From the NCBI RefSeq assembly GCF_023953935.1, contig NZ_JAMLIW010000002.1:267804-331803 (forward strand): a stretch of 64,000 bases of DNA, written 5' to 3'. The stretch comes from Thermomonas sp. (lineage in GTDB: Bacteria; Pseudomonadota; Gammaproteobacteria; Xanthomonadales; Xanthomonadaceae). Below the pieces are notes generated by a model, which had not been told where the DNA came from, ran no database searches, and worked only from the letters and a program-made list of their open reading frames with translations. This document shows, one piece after another, positions 49,830 to 60,022 of the stretch (the stretch's first letter is position 1; each line of letters starts with the position of its first letter). A program made the position numbers and the translations under genes.

Positions 49830-50726
49830 ATGCGCAGCTTCCTCGCCCTGTCGCGCTCCACCCACGGCGTGCTCGACATCGCCATGCCGGGCTTCGCCGC
49901 GCTGCTGTGGCTCGGGCACTTCCCGCGCTGGCCGGTGCTGCTGGTGGCGCTGCTGACCGCGCTGGCTGGCTATACCGCGCTGTACGCGCTCAACGACATC
50001 ATCGGGGTCAAGGTCGATCGCGAGAAATTCGCCGGTGCCGGCCCCAATGCCGGCTATTCGGTAGAAGCCTCGGATCTGCGCTATCCGATCGCGCAGGGCA
50101 AGCTCAGTCTCGGCAAGGGGATCGCCTGGTTCGCTGCGTGGTATGTGATCGCCCTGATCGGCGCGTACTGGCTCAATCCGCTGCTGATCTGGGTGGTGCT
50201 GGCCGCGCCGGTCCTGGAAACCGTCTACTGCCTGCTGTTCAAGGTCAGCTGGTGGCGGGTGCTGGTCAGCGGCGTGGTCAAGGCGCTGGGGCCGGTCGCC
50301 GCGGTGCTGGCCGTGGTGCCACGCCCGGACCCGGCCCTGCTGGGCCTGATGGTGGCTTGGCTGATGGCTTGGGAAATCGGCGGCCAGAACATTCCCGCCG
50401 ACTGGAACGACGTCGAAGAAGACCGCCGGGTCGGCGCGCGAACCATCCCGCTGGTGTTCGGCCCCAAAATCGCCGGCACGGTCGTGCTGATCGCCCTGCT
50501 GGCGACGTTGGCGCTGGGCTGGTTCCTGCCCTTGATGTCGCCGCTGGCGCTGGGCCTGCGTTTCCAGCTCGGCATGCTGGCGATCGGCGTGGTGCTGTTG
50601 CTGGCGCCCGGCTTCCAATTGTTCCGTTCGCACGAAGGCCGCCGCGCCGCGAAATTGTTCGACCGTGCCAGCCTGTATCCGCTTGCGTTGCTGGCGCTGG
50701 TGACGGTGTTCGTGCTGATCGATTGA
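49830..50726 (+). CDS. UbiA-family membrane prenyltransferase, EboC-like
   Basis: The 298-residue protein has about eight membrane helices and the two aspartate-rich loops of UbiA enzymes: N55-D56 with D63 (LNDIIGVKVDRE) and D191 onward (DWNDVEEDRR), which bind Mg-diphosphate of an isoprenoid donor. It is unlike UbiA proper in the first motif context (VEASDLRYPIAQGKLS follows), and its linkage to EboD- and EboE-like genes supports EboC. The acceptor is unknown. It ends 66 bp before pyrH. Confidence 0.78.
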   Translation: MRSFLALSRSTHGVLDIAMPGFAALLWLGHFPRWPVLLVALLTALAGYTALYALNDIIGVKVDREKFAGAGPNAGYSVEASDLRYPIAQGKLSLGKGIAWFAAWYVIALIGAYWLNPLLIWVVLAAPVLETVYCLLFKVSWWRVLVSGVVKALGPVAAVLAVVPRPDPALLGLMVAWLMAWEIGGQNIPADWNDVEEDRRVGARTIPLVFGPKIAGTVVLIALLATLALGWFLPLMSPLALGLRFQLGMLAIGVVLLLAPGFQLFRSHEGRRAAKLFDRASLYPLALLALVTVFVLID

Positions 50727-50792
50727 TCCGCGCGGGCGCCACGGCGCCGCTTTCCGCTAGAATTCGCGCGCCTTCCCACAATCCGGTGCCCC

Positions 50793-51509
50793 ATGTCCGA
50801 ACTCGCCTATCGCCGCGTGCTGTTGAAACTCTCCGGCGAGGCGTTGATGGGGGACGAGGACTACGGGATCGACCCCAAGGTCCTGACACGGCTCGGTCGC
50901 GAAGTCATCGAGGCCCATGAAGCCGGCGCTGAAATCGCGCTGGTGATCGGCGGTGGCAACATCTTTCGCGGCGCCGGACTTGCAGCCGGCGGCATGGATC
51001 GGGTGACCGGCGACCAGATGGGCATGCTGGCCACGGTGATCAATGCGCTGGCGATGCAGGATGCACTGGAGAAAGCCGGCGCCAAGTGCCGGGTGATGAG
51101 CGCGCTCAAGATCAACGACGTCTGCGAGGATTACATCCGCCGACGCGCCGTGCGTCATCTGGAAAAGGGCCGCATCACGATCTTCGCTGCCGGTACCGGC
51201 AACCCGTTCTTCACCACCGATTCCGGGGCGGCGCTGCGCGCGATCGAGATCGGAGCCGACCTGCTTCTCAAGGCCACCAAGGTCGACGGCGTCTACGACA
51301 AGGACCCGGAGAAGCACGCGGACGCCGTCAAGCTCGACAACCTGAGCTATGACGATGTGATCCGTCGCGACCTGCGGGTGATGGACACCGCTGCCTTCGC
51401 CCTGTGCCGTGACGCCAAGCTGCCCCTGCGGATCTTCGACATGGCCCAGCCCGGCGTGCTGCTGCGGATCCTGCGCGGCGAGGCGATCGGCACCCTGGTC
51501 GGCGGTTGA
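50793..51509 (+). CDS. pyrH: Uridylate kinase
   Basis: PyrH phosphorylates UMP to UDP. The 238-residue protein has the amino-acid-kinase motifs [20 protein letters not shown] and [10 protein letters not shown] and is normal in length. It begins a run of housekeeping genes. In most related genomes rpsB and tsf lie upstream of pyrH; here the ebo-like cluster does. A TAGAAT element (50758-50763) 29 bp upstream could be a -10, but no -35 is clear. Confidence 0.96.
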   Translation: MSELAYRRVLLKLSGEALMGDEDYGIDPKVLTRLGREVIEAHEAGAEIALVIGGGNIFRGAGLAAGGMDRVTGDQMGMLATVINALAMQDALEKAGAKCRVMSALKINDVCEDYIRRRAVRHLEKGRITIFAAGTGNPFFTTDSGAALRAIEIGADLLLKATKVDGVYDKDPEKHADAVKLDNLSYDDVIRRDLRVMDTAAFALCRDAKLPLRIFDMAQPGVLLRILRGEAIGTLVGG

Positions 51510-51525
51510 TTGGCTCCAACGCACT

Positions 51526-51531
51526 TATAAT
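51526..51531 (+). promoter_or_regulatory. Consensus -10 element upstream of frr
   Basis: A perfect TATAAT lies between pyrH and frr, 34 bp before the frr start. The best -35-like sequences (TTGATT at 51506-51511) are spaced slightly short at 14 bp. A promoter here would let frr and the downstream genes be read independently of pyrH. Confidence 0.4.
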
Positions 51532-51564
51532 GGCCCGTTTGCGGAATCCAAGGAGCGCGCGGCC

Positions 51565-52122
51565 ATGTTGAACGAGATCAAGAAAGACGCCCAGGCCCGC
51601 ATGGGCAAGAGCATCGAGACCCTGCGCCACAATCTCGTCAAGGTCCGGACCGGCCGCGCCAATACCGGGCTGGTCGACAGCATCAAGGTCCACTATTACG
51701 GCTCGGACATGCCGCTGGCGCAGGTCGCCAGCGTCTCGGTGTCCGACGCCCGCACGATCATGATCGTGCCGTGGGAGAAGCAGATGGTTGGCGCCGTTGA
51801 AAAGGCGATCCTTGCCTCCGATCTCGGGCTGACCCCGAACACCGCCGGCACCACCATCCGCCTCAACATCCCGGCCCTGACCGAAGAGCGCCGCCGCGAC
51901 CTCACCAAGGTCGTGCATGGCGAAGGCGAGGACGCCAAGGTGGCGATCCGCAACATCCGCCGCGACGCCAACCAGCAGGTCAAGGAACTGCTCAAGGACA
52001 AGCAGATCTCCGAGGACGAAAGCGCCCGCGCCGAGGCCGAGATCCAGAAGATCACCGATGCGGCGATCAAGGACGTGGACGAGGTCATCAAGGGCAAGGA
52101 AACCGAGTTGATGTCGGTGTGA
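51565..52122 (+). CDS. frr: Ribosome recycling factor
   Basis: Frr with EF-G splits post-termination ribosomes. The 185-residue protein has [27 protein letters not shown] and the C-terminal [14 protein letters not shown] typical of the family. AGGAG lies 10 bp before the start at 51565. It is followed by a short heptamer repeat before uppS. Confidence 0.97.
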   Translation: MLNEIKKDAQARMGKSIETLRHNLVKVRTGRANTGLVDSIKVHYYGSDMPLAQVASVSVSDARTIMIVPWEKQMVGAVEKAILASDLGLTPNTAGTTIRLNIPALTEERRRDLTKVVHGEGEDAKVAIRNIRRDANQQVKELLKDKQISEDESARAEAEIQKITDAAIKDVDEVIKGKETELMSV

Positions 52123-52129
52123 GAGGAGC

Positions 52130-52157
52130 CGGGATTGGGGATTCGGGATTGGTGATT
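52130..52157. repeat. Short heptamer array between frr and uppS
   Basis: Four units of the NGNGATT family occur in tandem (CGGGATT, GGGGATT, CGGGATT, GGTGATT), followed by a degenerate GGTGAAA. They belong to the same family as the 25-unit array at 45-219 and start 8 bp after the frr stop. Confidence 0.85.
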
Positions 52158-52198
52158 GGTGAAAGCGATGCGAGCCGGACTTCGATGGGGATGTTTCC

Positions 52199-53002
52199 TT
52201 GACTGACGCTTTCGCAGCGCAAGAGGGCTTGCTGCCCGATGCTGCCGTGGGCAGTCCGGCTACCGGCGCGGTGCCACAGCACATCGCCATCATCATGGAC
52301 GGCAACGGTCGCTGGGCGCAGGCGCTACATCGGCCACGGCTGATCGGTCACCGTGCCGGCGCGCGCGCGGTCAAGCGCTGCGTGGAGTTCTGCCTGCGCC
52401 GCGGCGTCGGCGCACTGACCCTGTTCGCCTTCTCCAGCGAAAACTGGGAGCGACCGATCGATGAAGTCAGCGGCCTGATGAAGCTGTTCATCGGCGCGCT
52501 GGATCGCGAAGTCGACGAACTGCACCGGCTCGGCGTGCGTCTGCGCTTCATCGGCGAGCGCGAACGCTTCGCGGCCTCGATTCGCGAACGCATGCAGCAC
52601 GCGGAAACCCGAACCGCCGACAATGCGCGCCTGCACCTCAACATCGCAGCGAGCTACGGCGGCCGCCAGGACATCGCCCGCGCCGCTCGCGAATTGGCCG
52701 GTGAAGTCGCCGCCGGCCGCTTGCAGCCGGAACAGATCGATGCCGCCGCGCTGGCGCAGCGCGTGGCCCTGTCCGACCTGCCGCTGCCGGACCTGTTCAT
52801 CCGTACCGGCGGTGAATTGCGGATCAGCAATTTCCTGCTCTGGCAGCTTGCCTATACCGAACTGTGGTTCACCGACGCGCTGTGGCCGGACGTGGACGCC
52901 GCGCTGCTGCAAACCGCGCTGGATGATTTCGCTAGGCGCGAACGCCGCTTCGGCCTGACCAGTGCACAACTCCGACCCATGGGCGAAGGGAGCCAGGCAT
53001 GA
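52199..53002 (+). CDS. uppS: Undecaprenyl diphosphate synthase (cis-prenyltransferase)
   Basis: UppS makes undecaprenyl diphosphate, the lipid carrier for peptidoglycan and O-antigen. The 267-residue protein has the catalytic aspartate D34 in [18 protein letters not shown], and the C-terminal [19 protein letters not shown] signature. The start appears to be a TTG at 52199 with GGGGA 7 bp upstream; no in-frame ATG lies between it and the conserved core. It overlaps cdsA by 4 bp. Confidence 0.95.
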   Translation: MTDAFAAQEGLLPDAAVGSPATGAVPQHIAIIMDGNGRWAQALHRPRLIGHRAGARAVKRCVEFCLRRGVGALTLFAFSSENWERPIDEVSGLMKLFIGALDREVDELHRLGVRLRFIGERERFAASIRERMQHAETRTADNARLHLNIAASYGGRQDIARAARELAGEVAAGRLQPEQIDAAALAQRVALSDLPLPDLFIRTGGELRISNFLLWQLAYTELWFTDALWPDVDAALLQTALDDFARRERRFGLTSAQLRPMGEGSQA

Positions 53003-53850
53003 CCAAAACCCGCGTTCTGGCAGCGCTGGTCATGGCGCCGGCGGCGATCGCCGCGGTGCTGCTCCTGCCTACCGCCTGGCTGATGCTGGCGAGCGCACTG
53101 CTGTGCCTGTTCGCCCTGTGGGAATGGACCCGGCTGGTGGACATCGAGGACAACCTCGCCCGCTATGTCCTGCTGGCCTGCAATCTGGCGCTGATGGTGG
53201 CGCTGGTCTGGGGTTCGCGCTCGGCCCGGACCAGCGCGCTGCCGCTGTTCGAGGTGGTGGCCGTCCTCGGCGTGGCGTGGTGGCTGCTGGCGCTGCTGTG
53301 GCTGCTGCATTACGACTTCGCATCCAGACCCGGCGGCAACGCACGCATCAACAAGCTGATCGCGGGCACCGCCGCGGTGGTGCCCGCCTGGTGTGCGCTG
53401 GCGCTGATCCATCATCAGCAGCCCAACGGCCCGTTCTGGCTGCTGTTGGCGCTGCTGCTGGTGTGGGCCGCCGACACCGGCGCCTATTTCGCCGGTCGGC
53501 GCTTCGGCGGCCAGTGGTTCGGCGGCCGCAAGCTGGCGCCCAGGGTCAGCCCGAACAAGACCATCGAGGGCCTGCTCGGCGGTCTGGTCCTGTCCACCAT
53601 CGTCGCGGTCGCCGGAGCGTTGTTGCTGGATGTTCCCACCCACAAGCTGGCGGCGGTGATCGGCGTGGCGCTGGTGACGGTGGTGTTTTCCGTCATCGGC
53701 GATCTGTTCGAAAGCCTGCTCAAGCGGCACAGCGGGGTCAAGGATTCGGGCACCCTGATCCCCGGCCACGGCGGCGTGCTCGACCGGGTCGACAGCCTGC
53801 TCGCGGCGCTGCCGGTGTTTGCGGTCGGCAAGGCCTGGTTCGGATTCTGA
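52999..53850 (+). CDS. cdsA: Phosphatidate cytidylyltransferase
   Basis: CdsA makes CDP-diacylglycerol, the precursor of all major phospholipids. The 283-residue protein has about eight membrane helices and the family signature [12 protein letters not shown], then [25 protein letters not shown] (given here in two parts of the same C-terminal block: HSGVKDSG and GHGGVLDR). Its ATG overlaps the uppS stop (ATGA), and dxr begins 2 bp after its stop. Confidence 0.96.
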   Translation: MTKTRVLAALVMAPAAIAAVLLLPTAWLMLASALLCLFALWEWTRLVDIEDNLARYVLLACNLALMVALVWGSRSARTSALPLFEVVAVLGVAWWLLALLWLLHYDFASRPGGNARINKLIAGTAAVVPAWCALALIHHQQPNGPFWLLLALLLVWAADTGAYFAGRRFGGQWFGGRKLAPRVSPNKTIEGLLGGLVLSTIVAVAGALLLDVPTHKLAAVIGVALVTVVFSVIGDLFESLLKRHSGVKDSGTLIPGHGGVLDRVDSLLAALPVFAVGKAWFGF

Positions 53851-53852
53851 CG

Positions 53853-55022
53853 ATGCGCCGGATCGCCATCCTCGGGGCCACGGGCTCGATCGGAACCTCT
53901 GCGCTGGACGTGGTGGCTCGCCACCCGGATGCGCTGCGGGCGACCGTCCTGGCGGCTGGCACCCGGGTCGAAGAACTGCTGGCCCTGTGTCGCATCCACG
54001 CCCCGGAGCACGCGATCATCGGCGACGAACGCCTGTATCCGATCCTGCGCGACGGCCTGAGCGAGGCCGGGCTGGCTACCCAAGCCCACGCCGGCAGCGA
54101 CAGCATCGCCAGCCTCGCCGCCAGCTCGGCCTGCAACACCGTCGTCGCCGCGATCGTGGGCGCCGCCGGTCTGCCTTCGACCCTGGCCGCTGCGCGCGCC
54201 GGCAAGCGCCTGCTGCTGGCCAACAAGGAATCGCTGGTGCTCGCCGGTGAGCTGCTGATGCGCGAGGTGCGCTCGCTCGGGACCGAGGTGATCCCGATCG
54301 ACAGCGAACACAACGCCATCTTCCAGTGTCTGGCCGGTGGCGAAGCCAAGCCCGTCCGCCTCACCCTGACCGCCTCCGGCGGCCCGTTTCGCGGCCGCAG
54401 CCGCGCCGAGCTGGCCACGGTGACGCCTGCGCAGGCGCTGGCGCACCCGAAGTGGTCGATGGGGCCGAAAATTTCGATCGACTCGGCCACCTTGATGAAC
54501 AAGGGCCTCGAGGTCATCGAAGCCCACCACCTGTTCCATGTCCCATCCGAGCGCATCCGCGTGCTGGTACATCCGCAGTCGCTGGTGCACTCGATGGTGG
54601 ATTTCGCCGACGGCAGCACGCTGGCACAGCTGGGCTTGCCCGACATGCGCACCGCGCTGGCGGTCGGGCTGGCCTGGCCGCGCCGCATCGCCTCGGGCGT
54701 CCCGCCGCTGGATCTGCTCGCGCAGGGTGGGCAGCTGGAGTTCGAGCCTCCCGATCTCGATGCTTTCCCGTGCCTGGGTCTTGCCACCGCAGCGCTGGTC
54801 TCGGGCGGCACCGCTCCGGCCATTCTCAACGCGGCCAACGAGGAGGCCGTTTCAGCTTTCCTTCAGGGCCGGATCGGTTTTCTGGACATCCCCGATACGG
54901 TTGCCGCCACCCTGAATACCCTGCCCCAACACGCCGCGGATTCATTGGACGTGCTGTTCGACGCCGACCGCACGGCGCGGGTGACGGCGCGGGCGCGCAT
55001 CGAGGGACGACCCCGGCCATGA
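53853..55022 (+). CDS. dxr: 1-deoxy-D-xylulose 5-phosphate reductoisomerase
   Basis: Dxr (IspC) is the committed step of the methylerythritol phosphate pathway, NADPH-dependent conversion of DXP to MEP. The 389-residue protein has the NADPH loop GATGSIG (8-14), [13 protein letters not shown], the metal and substrate region [13 protein letters not shown], and [11 protein letters not shown] and [18 protein letters not shown]. It supplies isoprenoids used by UppS. The stop overlaps the rseP start (ATGA). Confidence 0.97.
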   Translation: MRRIAILGATGSIGTSALDVVARHPDALRATVLAAGTRVEELLALCRIHAPEHAIIGDERLYPILRDGLSEAGLATQAHAGSDSIASLAASSACNTVVAAIVGAAGLPSTLAAARAGKRLLLANKESLVLAGELLMREVRSLGTEVIPIDSEHNAIFQCLAGGEAKPVRLTLTASGGPFRGRSRAELATVTPAQALAHPKWSMGPKISIDSATLMNKGLEVIEAHHLFHVPSERIRVLVHPQSLVHSMVDFADGSTLAQLGLPDMRTALAVGLAWPRRIASGVPPLDLLAQGGQLEFEPPDLDAFPCLGLATAALVSGGTAPAILNAANEEAVSAFLQGRIGFLDIPDTVAATLNTLPQHAADSLDVLFDADRTARVTARARIEGRPRP

Positions 55023-56377
55023 ACGAATTCTTCGGCTCGGTCTGGTGGCTGCTGGTCGCCCTTGGCGTGCTGGTGACTTTCCATGAGTACGGCCATTTCT
55101 GGGTGGCGCGTCGCTTCAAGGTCAAGGTGCTGCGGTTCTCGGTGGGTTTCGGCAAACCGCTGTGGACCTGGCACGGCAAGGACGGCACCGAATACGTGAT
55201 CGCCGCGATCCCGCTGGGCGGCTATGTGCGCATGCTCGACGAGCGCGAGGGTGACGTTTCGCCCAAGGAGTTGTCGCAGGCGTTCAACCGCAAGCCGGTC
55301 TTGCAGCGCATGGCGATCGCGGCGGCCGGGCCGTTGGCCAACCTGCTGCTGGCTTTCGGCTTGCTGTGGGCGATGCTGGTGATCGGCCGGCCGGATTACG
55401 CCCCGGTCGTCGGCCATGTCCAGGGCATCGCCGCCCAAGCCGGCCTGCATCCGGGCGACGTCATCACGAAGGTCGGCGAGCGCGCAACCCCGACCTGGAG
55501 CGAGCTGGGCATCGCCCTGTCGATCGCCGCTCTCGACCACAAGCCGGTGCCGCTGGGCGTGCGCCAGCCGAACGGGCAGGAATCCACCCGCGTGCTGCCA
55601 TTGCAGAACCTGCCGGCACAGCGTGACGAGACCCGCGCACTGGCCGACATCGGGCTCATCCCGCGCCACCTGCTGCTGCCGGCCGTGGTCGGCAGCGTGC
55701 GCGAGGGCAGCCCGGCCTGGGGCGTGCTGGCCGAGGGCGACCGGATCACCGCCATCGACGGCCAACCGGTGTCCAGTTTCGAGGACATCGCCCCGCTGGT
55801 GGCGCGACTGGGCGAAACCGGCCACCACGGCATGGTCGAAGTCGAGCGTGACGGCCAGCGGCTCGCCCTGGACCTGGCGCCACAGCGCTACATCGACGAT
55901 TCCGGGGCGCCCCACTGGATTCTGGGCATCACCGCCGCCAGCCCCGTGGAAGCCCCGCACGACGCGGTGCTGCGGCTGGGCGCGCTGGCCGCGATCCCGG
56001 CTGCCGCCCGGGAAACCCTGTTCCAGAGCCGGCAGATCGTGGAAATGATCGCCCGCGCCTTCAGCGGCCGGGTGGCGGTCGAGAACACCGTCTCCGGACC
56101 GCTGACGATCGCGCGTGCGGCCAATGACTTCGCGGCCCGCGGCCCGGCCTGGTTCCTGGAATTCCTCGCCCTGCTGTCGGTCAGCCTCGGTTTGCTGAAC
56201 CTGCTGCCGATCCCGGTCTTGGACGGGGGGCACCTCCTGTATTACCTTATCGAGCTGGCCGCCGGTCGCCCCTTGGGTGAACGCGCGCAGGCCGTGGGCC
56301 AATACATCGGTCTTGCGCTGATCGCAGGACTGATGGGCCTGGCTTTCTACAACGACATCCTGCACCTGGTGTCGTGA
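55019..56377 (+). CDS. rseP: Site-2 intramembrane metalloprotease RseP
   Basis: RseP cleaves the anti-sigma factor RseA during envelope stress and removes remnant signal peptides. The 452-residue protein has the zinc motif H22-E23-Y-G-H26 in the first membrane helix, two PDZ-like domains in the periplasmic loop (around [11 protein letters not shown] and [17 protein letters not shown]), and the second catalytic aspartate near 402 in PIPVLDGGH. Helices at both ends match the family topology. It is followed by bamA, the usual order. Confidence 0.96.
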   Translation: MNEFFGSVWWLLVALGVLVTFHEYGHFWVARRFKVKVLRFSVGFGKPLWTWHGKDGTEYVIAAIPLGGYVRMLDEREGDVSPKELSQAFNRKPVLQRMAIAAAGPLANLLLAFGLLWAMLVIGRPDYAPVVGHVQGIAAQAGLHPGDVITKVGERATPTWSELGIALSIAALDHKPVPLGVRQPNGQESTRVLPLQNLPAQRDETRALADIGLIPRHLLLPAVVGSVREGSPAWGVLAEGDRITAIDGQPVSSFEDIAPLVARLGETGHHGMVEVERDGQRLALDLAPQRYIDDSGAPHWILGITAASPVEAPHDAVLRLGALAAIPAAARETLFQSRQIVEMIARAFSGRVAVENTVSGPLTIARAANDFAARGPAWFLEFLALLSVSLGLLNLLPIPVLDGGHLLYYLIELAAGRPLGERAQAVGQYIGLALIAGLMGLAFYNDILHLVS

Positions 56378-56445
56378 TCCGCCCGCTTCGCGCCGCTCTC
56401 GGGCGGGGCTCCCGAATTTGCCGTATCTCAAACAGGATGTTTCGA

Positions 56446-58989
56446 ATGACCCGAGCTCCATCCCGCCGTCTTCTGGCCGTCGCGCTGGCCTCGGCGCTGT
56501 CGCTTCCGGCCTGGGCGCAATCGGCATCCCCGGCGTCCCCGGCGCCCGCGGCACCGGCACCGAATGCCGCGCTCACGCCGTTCACGATCGGGGACATCCG
56601 CATCGACGGCCTGCAGCGGATCGGCGCCGGTACCGTGTTCACCTACCTGCCGGTCGAACGCGGCGACACGCTGGACCAAGGCAAGGCCGCGGAGGCGCTG
56701 CGCGCGCTGTACAAGACCGGGTTCTTCGAGGACGTGCGGCTGGATCGCCAGGGCAACATCCTGGTGATCTCCGTGGTCGAACGCCCGGCGATCAACCGGC
56801 TGACCCTGACCGGCAACAAGGACATCAAGACCGAGGACCTGCTCAAGGGCCTGAAAGAGATCGGCTTGACCGAGGGCGATACCTTCAACCCGCTCAATCT
56901 CGACCGCGTGACGCAGGAACTCAACCGCCAGTACAACAACCGCGGCAAGTACAACGTCGAGATCATCCCTTCGATGGAGCGGCTGGACCGCAATCGCGTC
57001 AACCTGACCATCACCATCCGGGAAGGCAAGGCCGCGCAGATCCGCCACATCAACCTGATCGGCAACGACAGCTTTCCCACCGAGGACATCACCGAGAACT
57101 GGGAATCGCACACCACCAACTGGACGAGCTGGTACAAGCGCGATGACCAGTATTCGCGCGAGAAGCTGTCCGGCGACATCGAGCGCTTGACCGCGTGGTA
57201 TCTCAACCGCGGCTACATCGATTTCAGCCTTGATTCCACCCAGGTGTCGATCAGCGGTGACCGGCGGGAAATGTACATCACCGCCGGACTCACTGAAGGA
57301 GAAATCTACAATTTCTCCGAGACCACCGTCTCCGGCGACACCGTCCTGCCGAAGGAAGACATCCAGGCGATGATCGCATTCATTCGTCCCGGTGCTACCT
57401 TCTCACGCGCCGCGCTCGAGTTGGGGACGAAGGCAATTTCCCTGCGCCTCGCCAACATCGGCTACGCCTTCGCAAGGGTCAATCCGGTGCCGACCCTGGA
57501 CCGAGACAAGCGAACCGTTGCGATCGACTTCCAGATCCAGCCCGGGCCACGCGTGACGGTGCGCCGCATCATTTTCAAGGGCAACAGCCGCACCGCGGAC
57601 CCGGTACTTCGCCGCGAAATGCGCCAGTTCGAGGGCAGCTGGTATTCGCAGGCGGCGATCGATCGCGGCAAAACGCGCCTCGACCGCTTGGGCTATTTCG
57701 AGGAGGTCAGCGTCGAGAAAACTCCTGTCCCGGGAACGACCGACCAGGTTGACGTCACCTACACCGTCAAGGAGACGAATTCCGGCAGCATCTCGGCCGG
57801 CATCGGCTACTCGCAGCTGACTGGCGTGAACCTGTCCTTGATGATGTCGGAAGACAATTTCCTCGGCACCGGCAACCGCGTGTCGATCGCGCTGCAGCGC
57901 AGTACTTACCAGCGTCGCTACGATTTTTCATTCGTCAATCCCTATTTCACGGACGACGGCCTCTCGCTGGGCTACAACGTCTGGTGGCGGGAGTTCGACT
58001 ACTCGAGCTTCAACGTCGCGTCGTACTCGTCCAACAGCGGCGCCGTGCAGGTCCTGCTTGGCGTTCCGCTGAGTGAAAGCGACCGGGTGCAGCTGATGAT
58101 GGGCGTCGACTCCAACCAGATCAACGCCTATTCCGGCACCACGCCACCGCCGCTGCTGGACTATCTATATGCCATCGGCAAAAGGACTTTCGTCTCCTGG
58201 CGCGTAAACGGCGCCTGGTCGCGCGACACGCGCAACAATTACCTCACGCCCATTGTTGGCAGCACCCACTCGTTCAACGCCGAAATCACGCTCCCCGGTT
58301 CGACGGTCAGCTACTACAAGCTGCAATACGACTATTCGAGATATTGGCCGATCAACCCGAGCCTGGTTCTGAAAACCGCCGGCAGCGTCGGGTTCGGCGA
58401 TTCGTTCGGCAAGGATTACGCACGCAACGTCTGCTATAGCCTGCCACCGCCAACACCACCGCCCGATCCCAACAACCCACCGCCACCGCCCGACCCCAAC
58501 AACCCACCGCCGCCACCGCCACCGCTGCCTCCACCCAGCGATCCCTGCCTGACGACGTCTCCTGACTTCAGAAGGGTGGCCGTTGCCACCGGTTTGCCGT
58601 TCTTCGAGAACTTCTACGCCGGCGGCATCAATTCCAGTGGTCGCGTCCGCGGATTCATGGACAATACGCTTGGCCCGGTCTACACGACGCTCACCGGATA
58701 CCGGCAGCCTCTGGGCGGTTCGCTGCTGCTTGCCGGGTCGATCGAAGCCATCTTCCCGAAGCTGTTCGATTCGCCGCAGGCCCGCGTTTCCGCCTTCCTC
58801 GACGTCGGCAACGTCTACGACGGCTGGAAGAACTTCAAGGCCAACGAACTGCGCGCGTCGGTCGGCGTCGCCCTGCTCTGGCGCTCACCGATGGGTCCGA
58901 TCTCGATCAGCTACGCATTTCCGGTGCACACCCGTCCCGGTGACCAGATCGAGCGTCTGCAGTTCACCTTCGCGGGCGCTCAGCTCTGA
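56446..58989 (+). CDS. bamA: Outer-membrane protein assembly factor BamA with a polyproline loop
   Basis: BamA inserts beta-barrel proteins into the outer membrane. The 847-residue protein has a signal peptide (about 1-24, ending in AWAQ), five POTRA domains (about 45-445) and a C-terminal Omp85 barrel with the loop-6 motif V734-R735-G736-F737. Between SVGFGDSFGKDY and LPFFENFYAGG lies an unusual insertion flanked by C663 and C701, made largely of Pro with Asp-Pro-Asn-Asn repeats. By alignment with E. coli BamA this is an extracellular loop preceding loop 6, so the insert would be surface exposed and possibly disulfide-closed. The start at 56446 has AGG 9 bp upstream; the ATG at 56437 is too close to it. 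Confidence 0.96.
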   Translation: MTRAPSRRLLAVALASALSLPAWAQSASPASPAPAAPAPNAALTPFTIGDIRIDGLQRIGAGTVFTYLPVERGDTLDQGKAAEALRALYKTGFFEDVRLDRQGNILVISVVERPAINRLTLTGNKDIKTEDLLKGLKEIGLTEGDTFNPLNLDRVTQELNRQYNNRGKYNVEIIPSMERLDRNRVNLTITIREGKAAQIRHINLIGNDSFPTEDITENWESHTTNWTSWYKRDDQYSREKLSGDIERLTAWYLNRGYIDFSLDSTQVSISGDRREMYITAGLTEGEIYNFSETTVSGDTVLPKEDIQAMIAFIRPGATFSRAALELGTKAISLRLANIGYAFARVNPVPTLDRDKRTVAIDFQIQPGPRVTVRRIIFKGNSRTADPVLRREMRQFEGSWYSQAAIDRGKTRLDRLGYFEEVSVEKTPVPGTTDQVDVTYTVKETNSGSISAGIGYSQLTGVNLSLMMSEDNFLGTGNRVSIALQRSTYQRRYDFSFVNPYFTDDGLSLGYNVWWREFDYSSFNVASYSSNSGAVQVLLGVPLSESDRVQLMMGVDSNQINAYSGTTPPPLLDYLYAIGKRTFVSWRVNGAWSRDTRNNYLTPIVGSTHSFNAEITLPGSTVSYYKLQYDYSRYWPINPSLVLKTAGSVGFGDSFGKDYARNVCYSLPPPTPPPDPNNPPPPPDPNNPPPPPPPLPPPSDPCLTTSPDFRRVAVATGLPFFENFYAGGINSSGRVRGFMDNTLGPVYTTLTGYRQPLGGSLLLAGSIEAIFPKLFDSPQARVSAFLDVGNVYDGWKNFKANELRASVGVALLWRSPMGPISISYAFPVHTRPGDQIERLQFTFAGAQL
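58456..58509 (+). repeat. Two tandem 27-bp repeats encoding the BamA polyproline loop
   Basis: The two copies (58456-58482 and 58483-58509) differ at a single base (GAT versus GAC) and each encodes PPPDPNNPP. They are followed by a run of CCG/CCA proline codons to about 58538. In-frame tandem units of this kind can change copy number by slippage without breaking the gene. Confidence 0.9.
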
Positions 58990-59002
58990 CGCGCGTGTCC
59001 AG

Positions 59003-60022
59003 ATGAAATCCCCGGCGATCACCGCGTCCGGACTTGCCGAACGCTTCGGCTTGGACCTGCGCGGAGAAGACCGGGTAATCACCGGCGTCGCGACGCTTGC
59101 GTCCGCGACTCCGGACCAGCTTGGCTTCCTGGCCAATCCGCGCTACCGCGCCCAGCTCGGCACGACCCGCGCGGGGGTGGTCGTGCTGCGCGCCGCCGAC
59201 GCGGATCAGCATGCAGGGACCGCCTTGCTGGCAGACAACCCCTATGTCGCCTTCGCCAGGATCGCCGCGCTGTTTTCCGAACCAGCGCCGTCCGTGGCGG
59301 GCATCCACCCAAGCGCCGTCATCGACGCTTCGGCCCAGGTCGATCCCACGGCCTGCATCGGTGCTCACGTCAGCATCGGTGCACACAGCCGGATTGGTGC
59401 TGGCGCCGTGATCGGCCCGGGCTGCGTGATCGGCCCCGACTGCGAGGTGGGCGCAGACTGCCATTTGGTTGCGCGGGTCACCCTGGTCACCCGCATTCGG
59501 TTGGGTGAGCGCGTGCTGATCCATCCGGGCGCCGTGCTCGGCGCCGACGGCTTCGGCCTTGCGATGGATGCCGGGCGCTGGATCAAGGTGCCGCAATTGG
59601 GCGGCGTGCGGGTCGGCGACGATTGCGAGATCGGCGCCAACACCACCATCGACCGTGGCGCGCTGGAGGACACCGTGCTGGAAGAGGACGTGCGTCTGGA
59701 CAACCAGATCCAGATCGGCCACAACGTCCACATCGGCGCGCACACGGCGATGGCCGGATGCTCGGCGGTGGCCGGCAGTGCCCGCATTGGTCGCCGTTGC
59801 CTGATCGGCGGCGGCGCCGGCATCCTCGGGCATCTGGAACTGTGCGATGGTGTGGTCATCACCGCCATGTCGCTGGTGACTCATTCGATCCACGTTCCCG
59901 GCGAGTATTCCTCCGGGACCCCACTGATGGACAACCGCAGCTGGCGCAAGAATGCCGCGCGGTTCCGACAACTCGACCGCATCGCCCGTCGCAACGCTGG
60001 CGCTGCCAAGGAACCAGAATGA
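59003..60022 (+). CDS. lpxD: UDP-3-O-(3-hydroxyacyl)glucosamine N-acyltransferase
   Basis: LpxD adds the N-linked hydroxyacyl chain in lipid A synthesis. The 339-residue protein has an N-terminal uridine-binding domain (about 1-100) and a left-handed beta-helix of hexapeptide repeats (IGAHVSIGAHSRIG and so on), with the catalytic His in the IGHNVHIGAH region and a C-terminal helical extension. It lies 13 bp after bamA; its stop overlaps fabZ by 4 bp. Confidence 0.95.
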   Translation: MKSPAITASGLAERFGLDLRGEDRVITGVATLASATPDQLGFLANPRYRAQLGTTRAGVVVLRAADADQHAGTALLADNPYVAFARIAALFSEPAPSVAGIHPSAVIDASAQVDPTACIGAHVSIGAHSRIGAGAVIGPGCVIGPDCEVGADCHLVARVTLVTRIRLGERVLIHPGAVLGADGFGLAMDAGRWIKVPQLGGVRVGDDCEIGANTTIDRGALEDTVLEEDVRLDNQIQIGHNVHIGAHTAMAGCSAVAGSARIGRRCLIGGGAGILGHLELCDGVVITAMSLVTHSIHVPGEYSSGTPLMDNRSWRKNAARFRQLDRIARRNAGAAKEPE

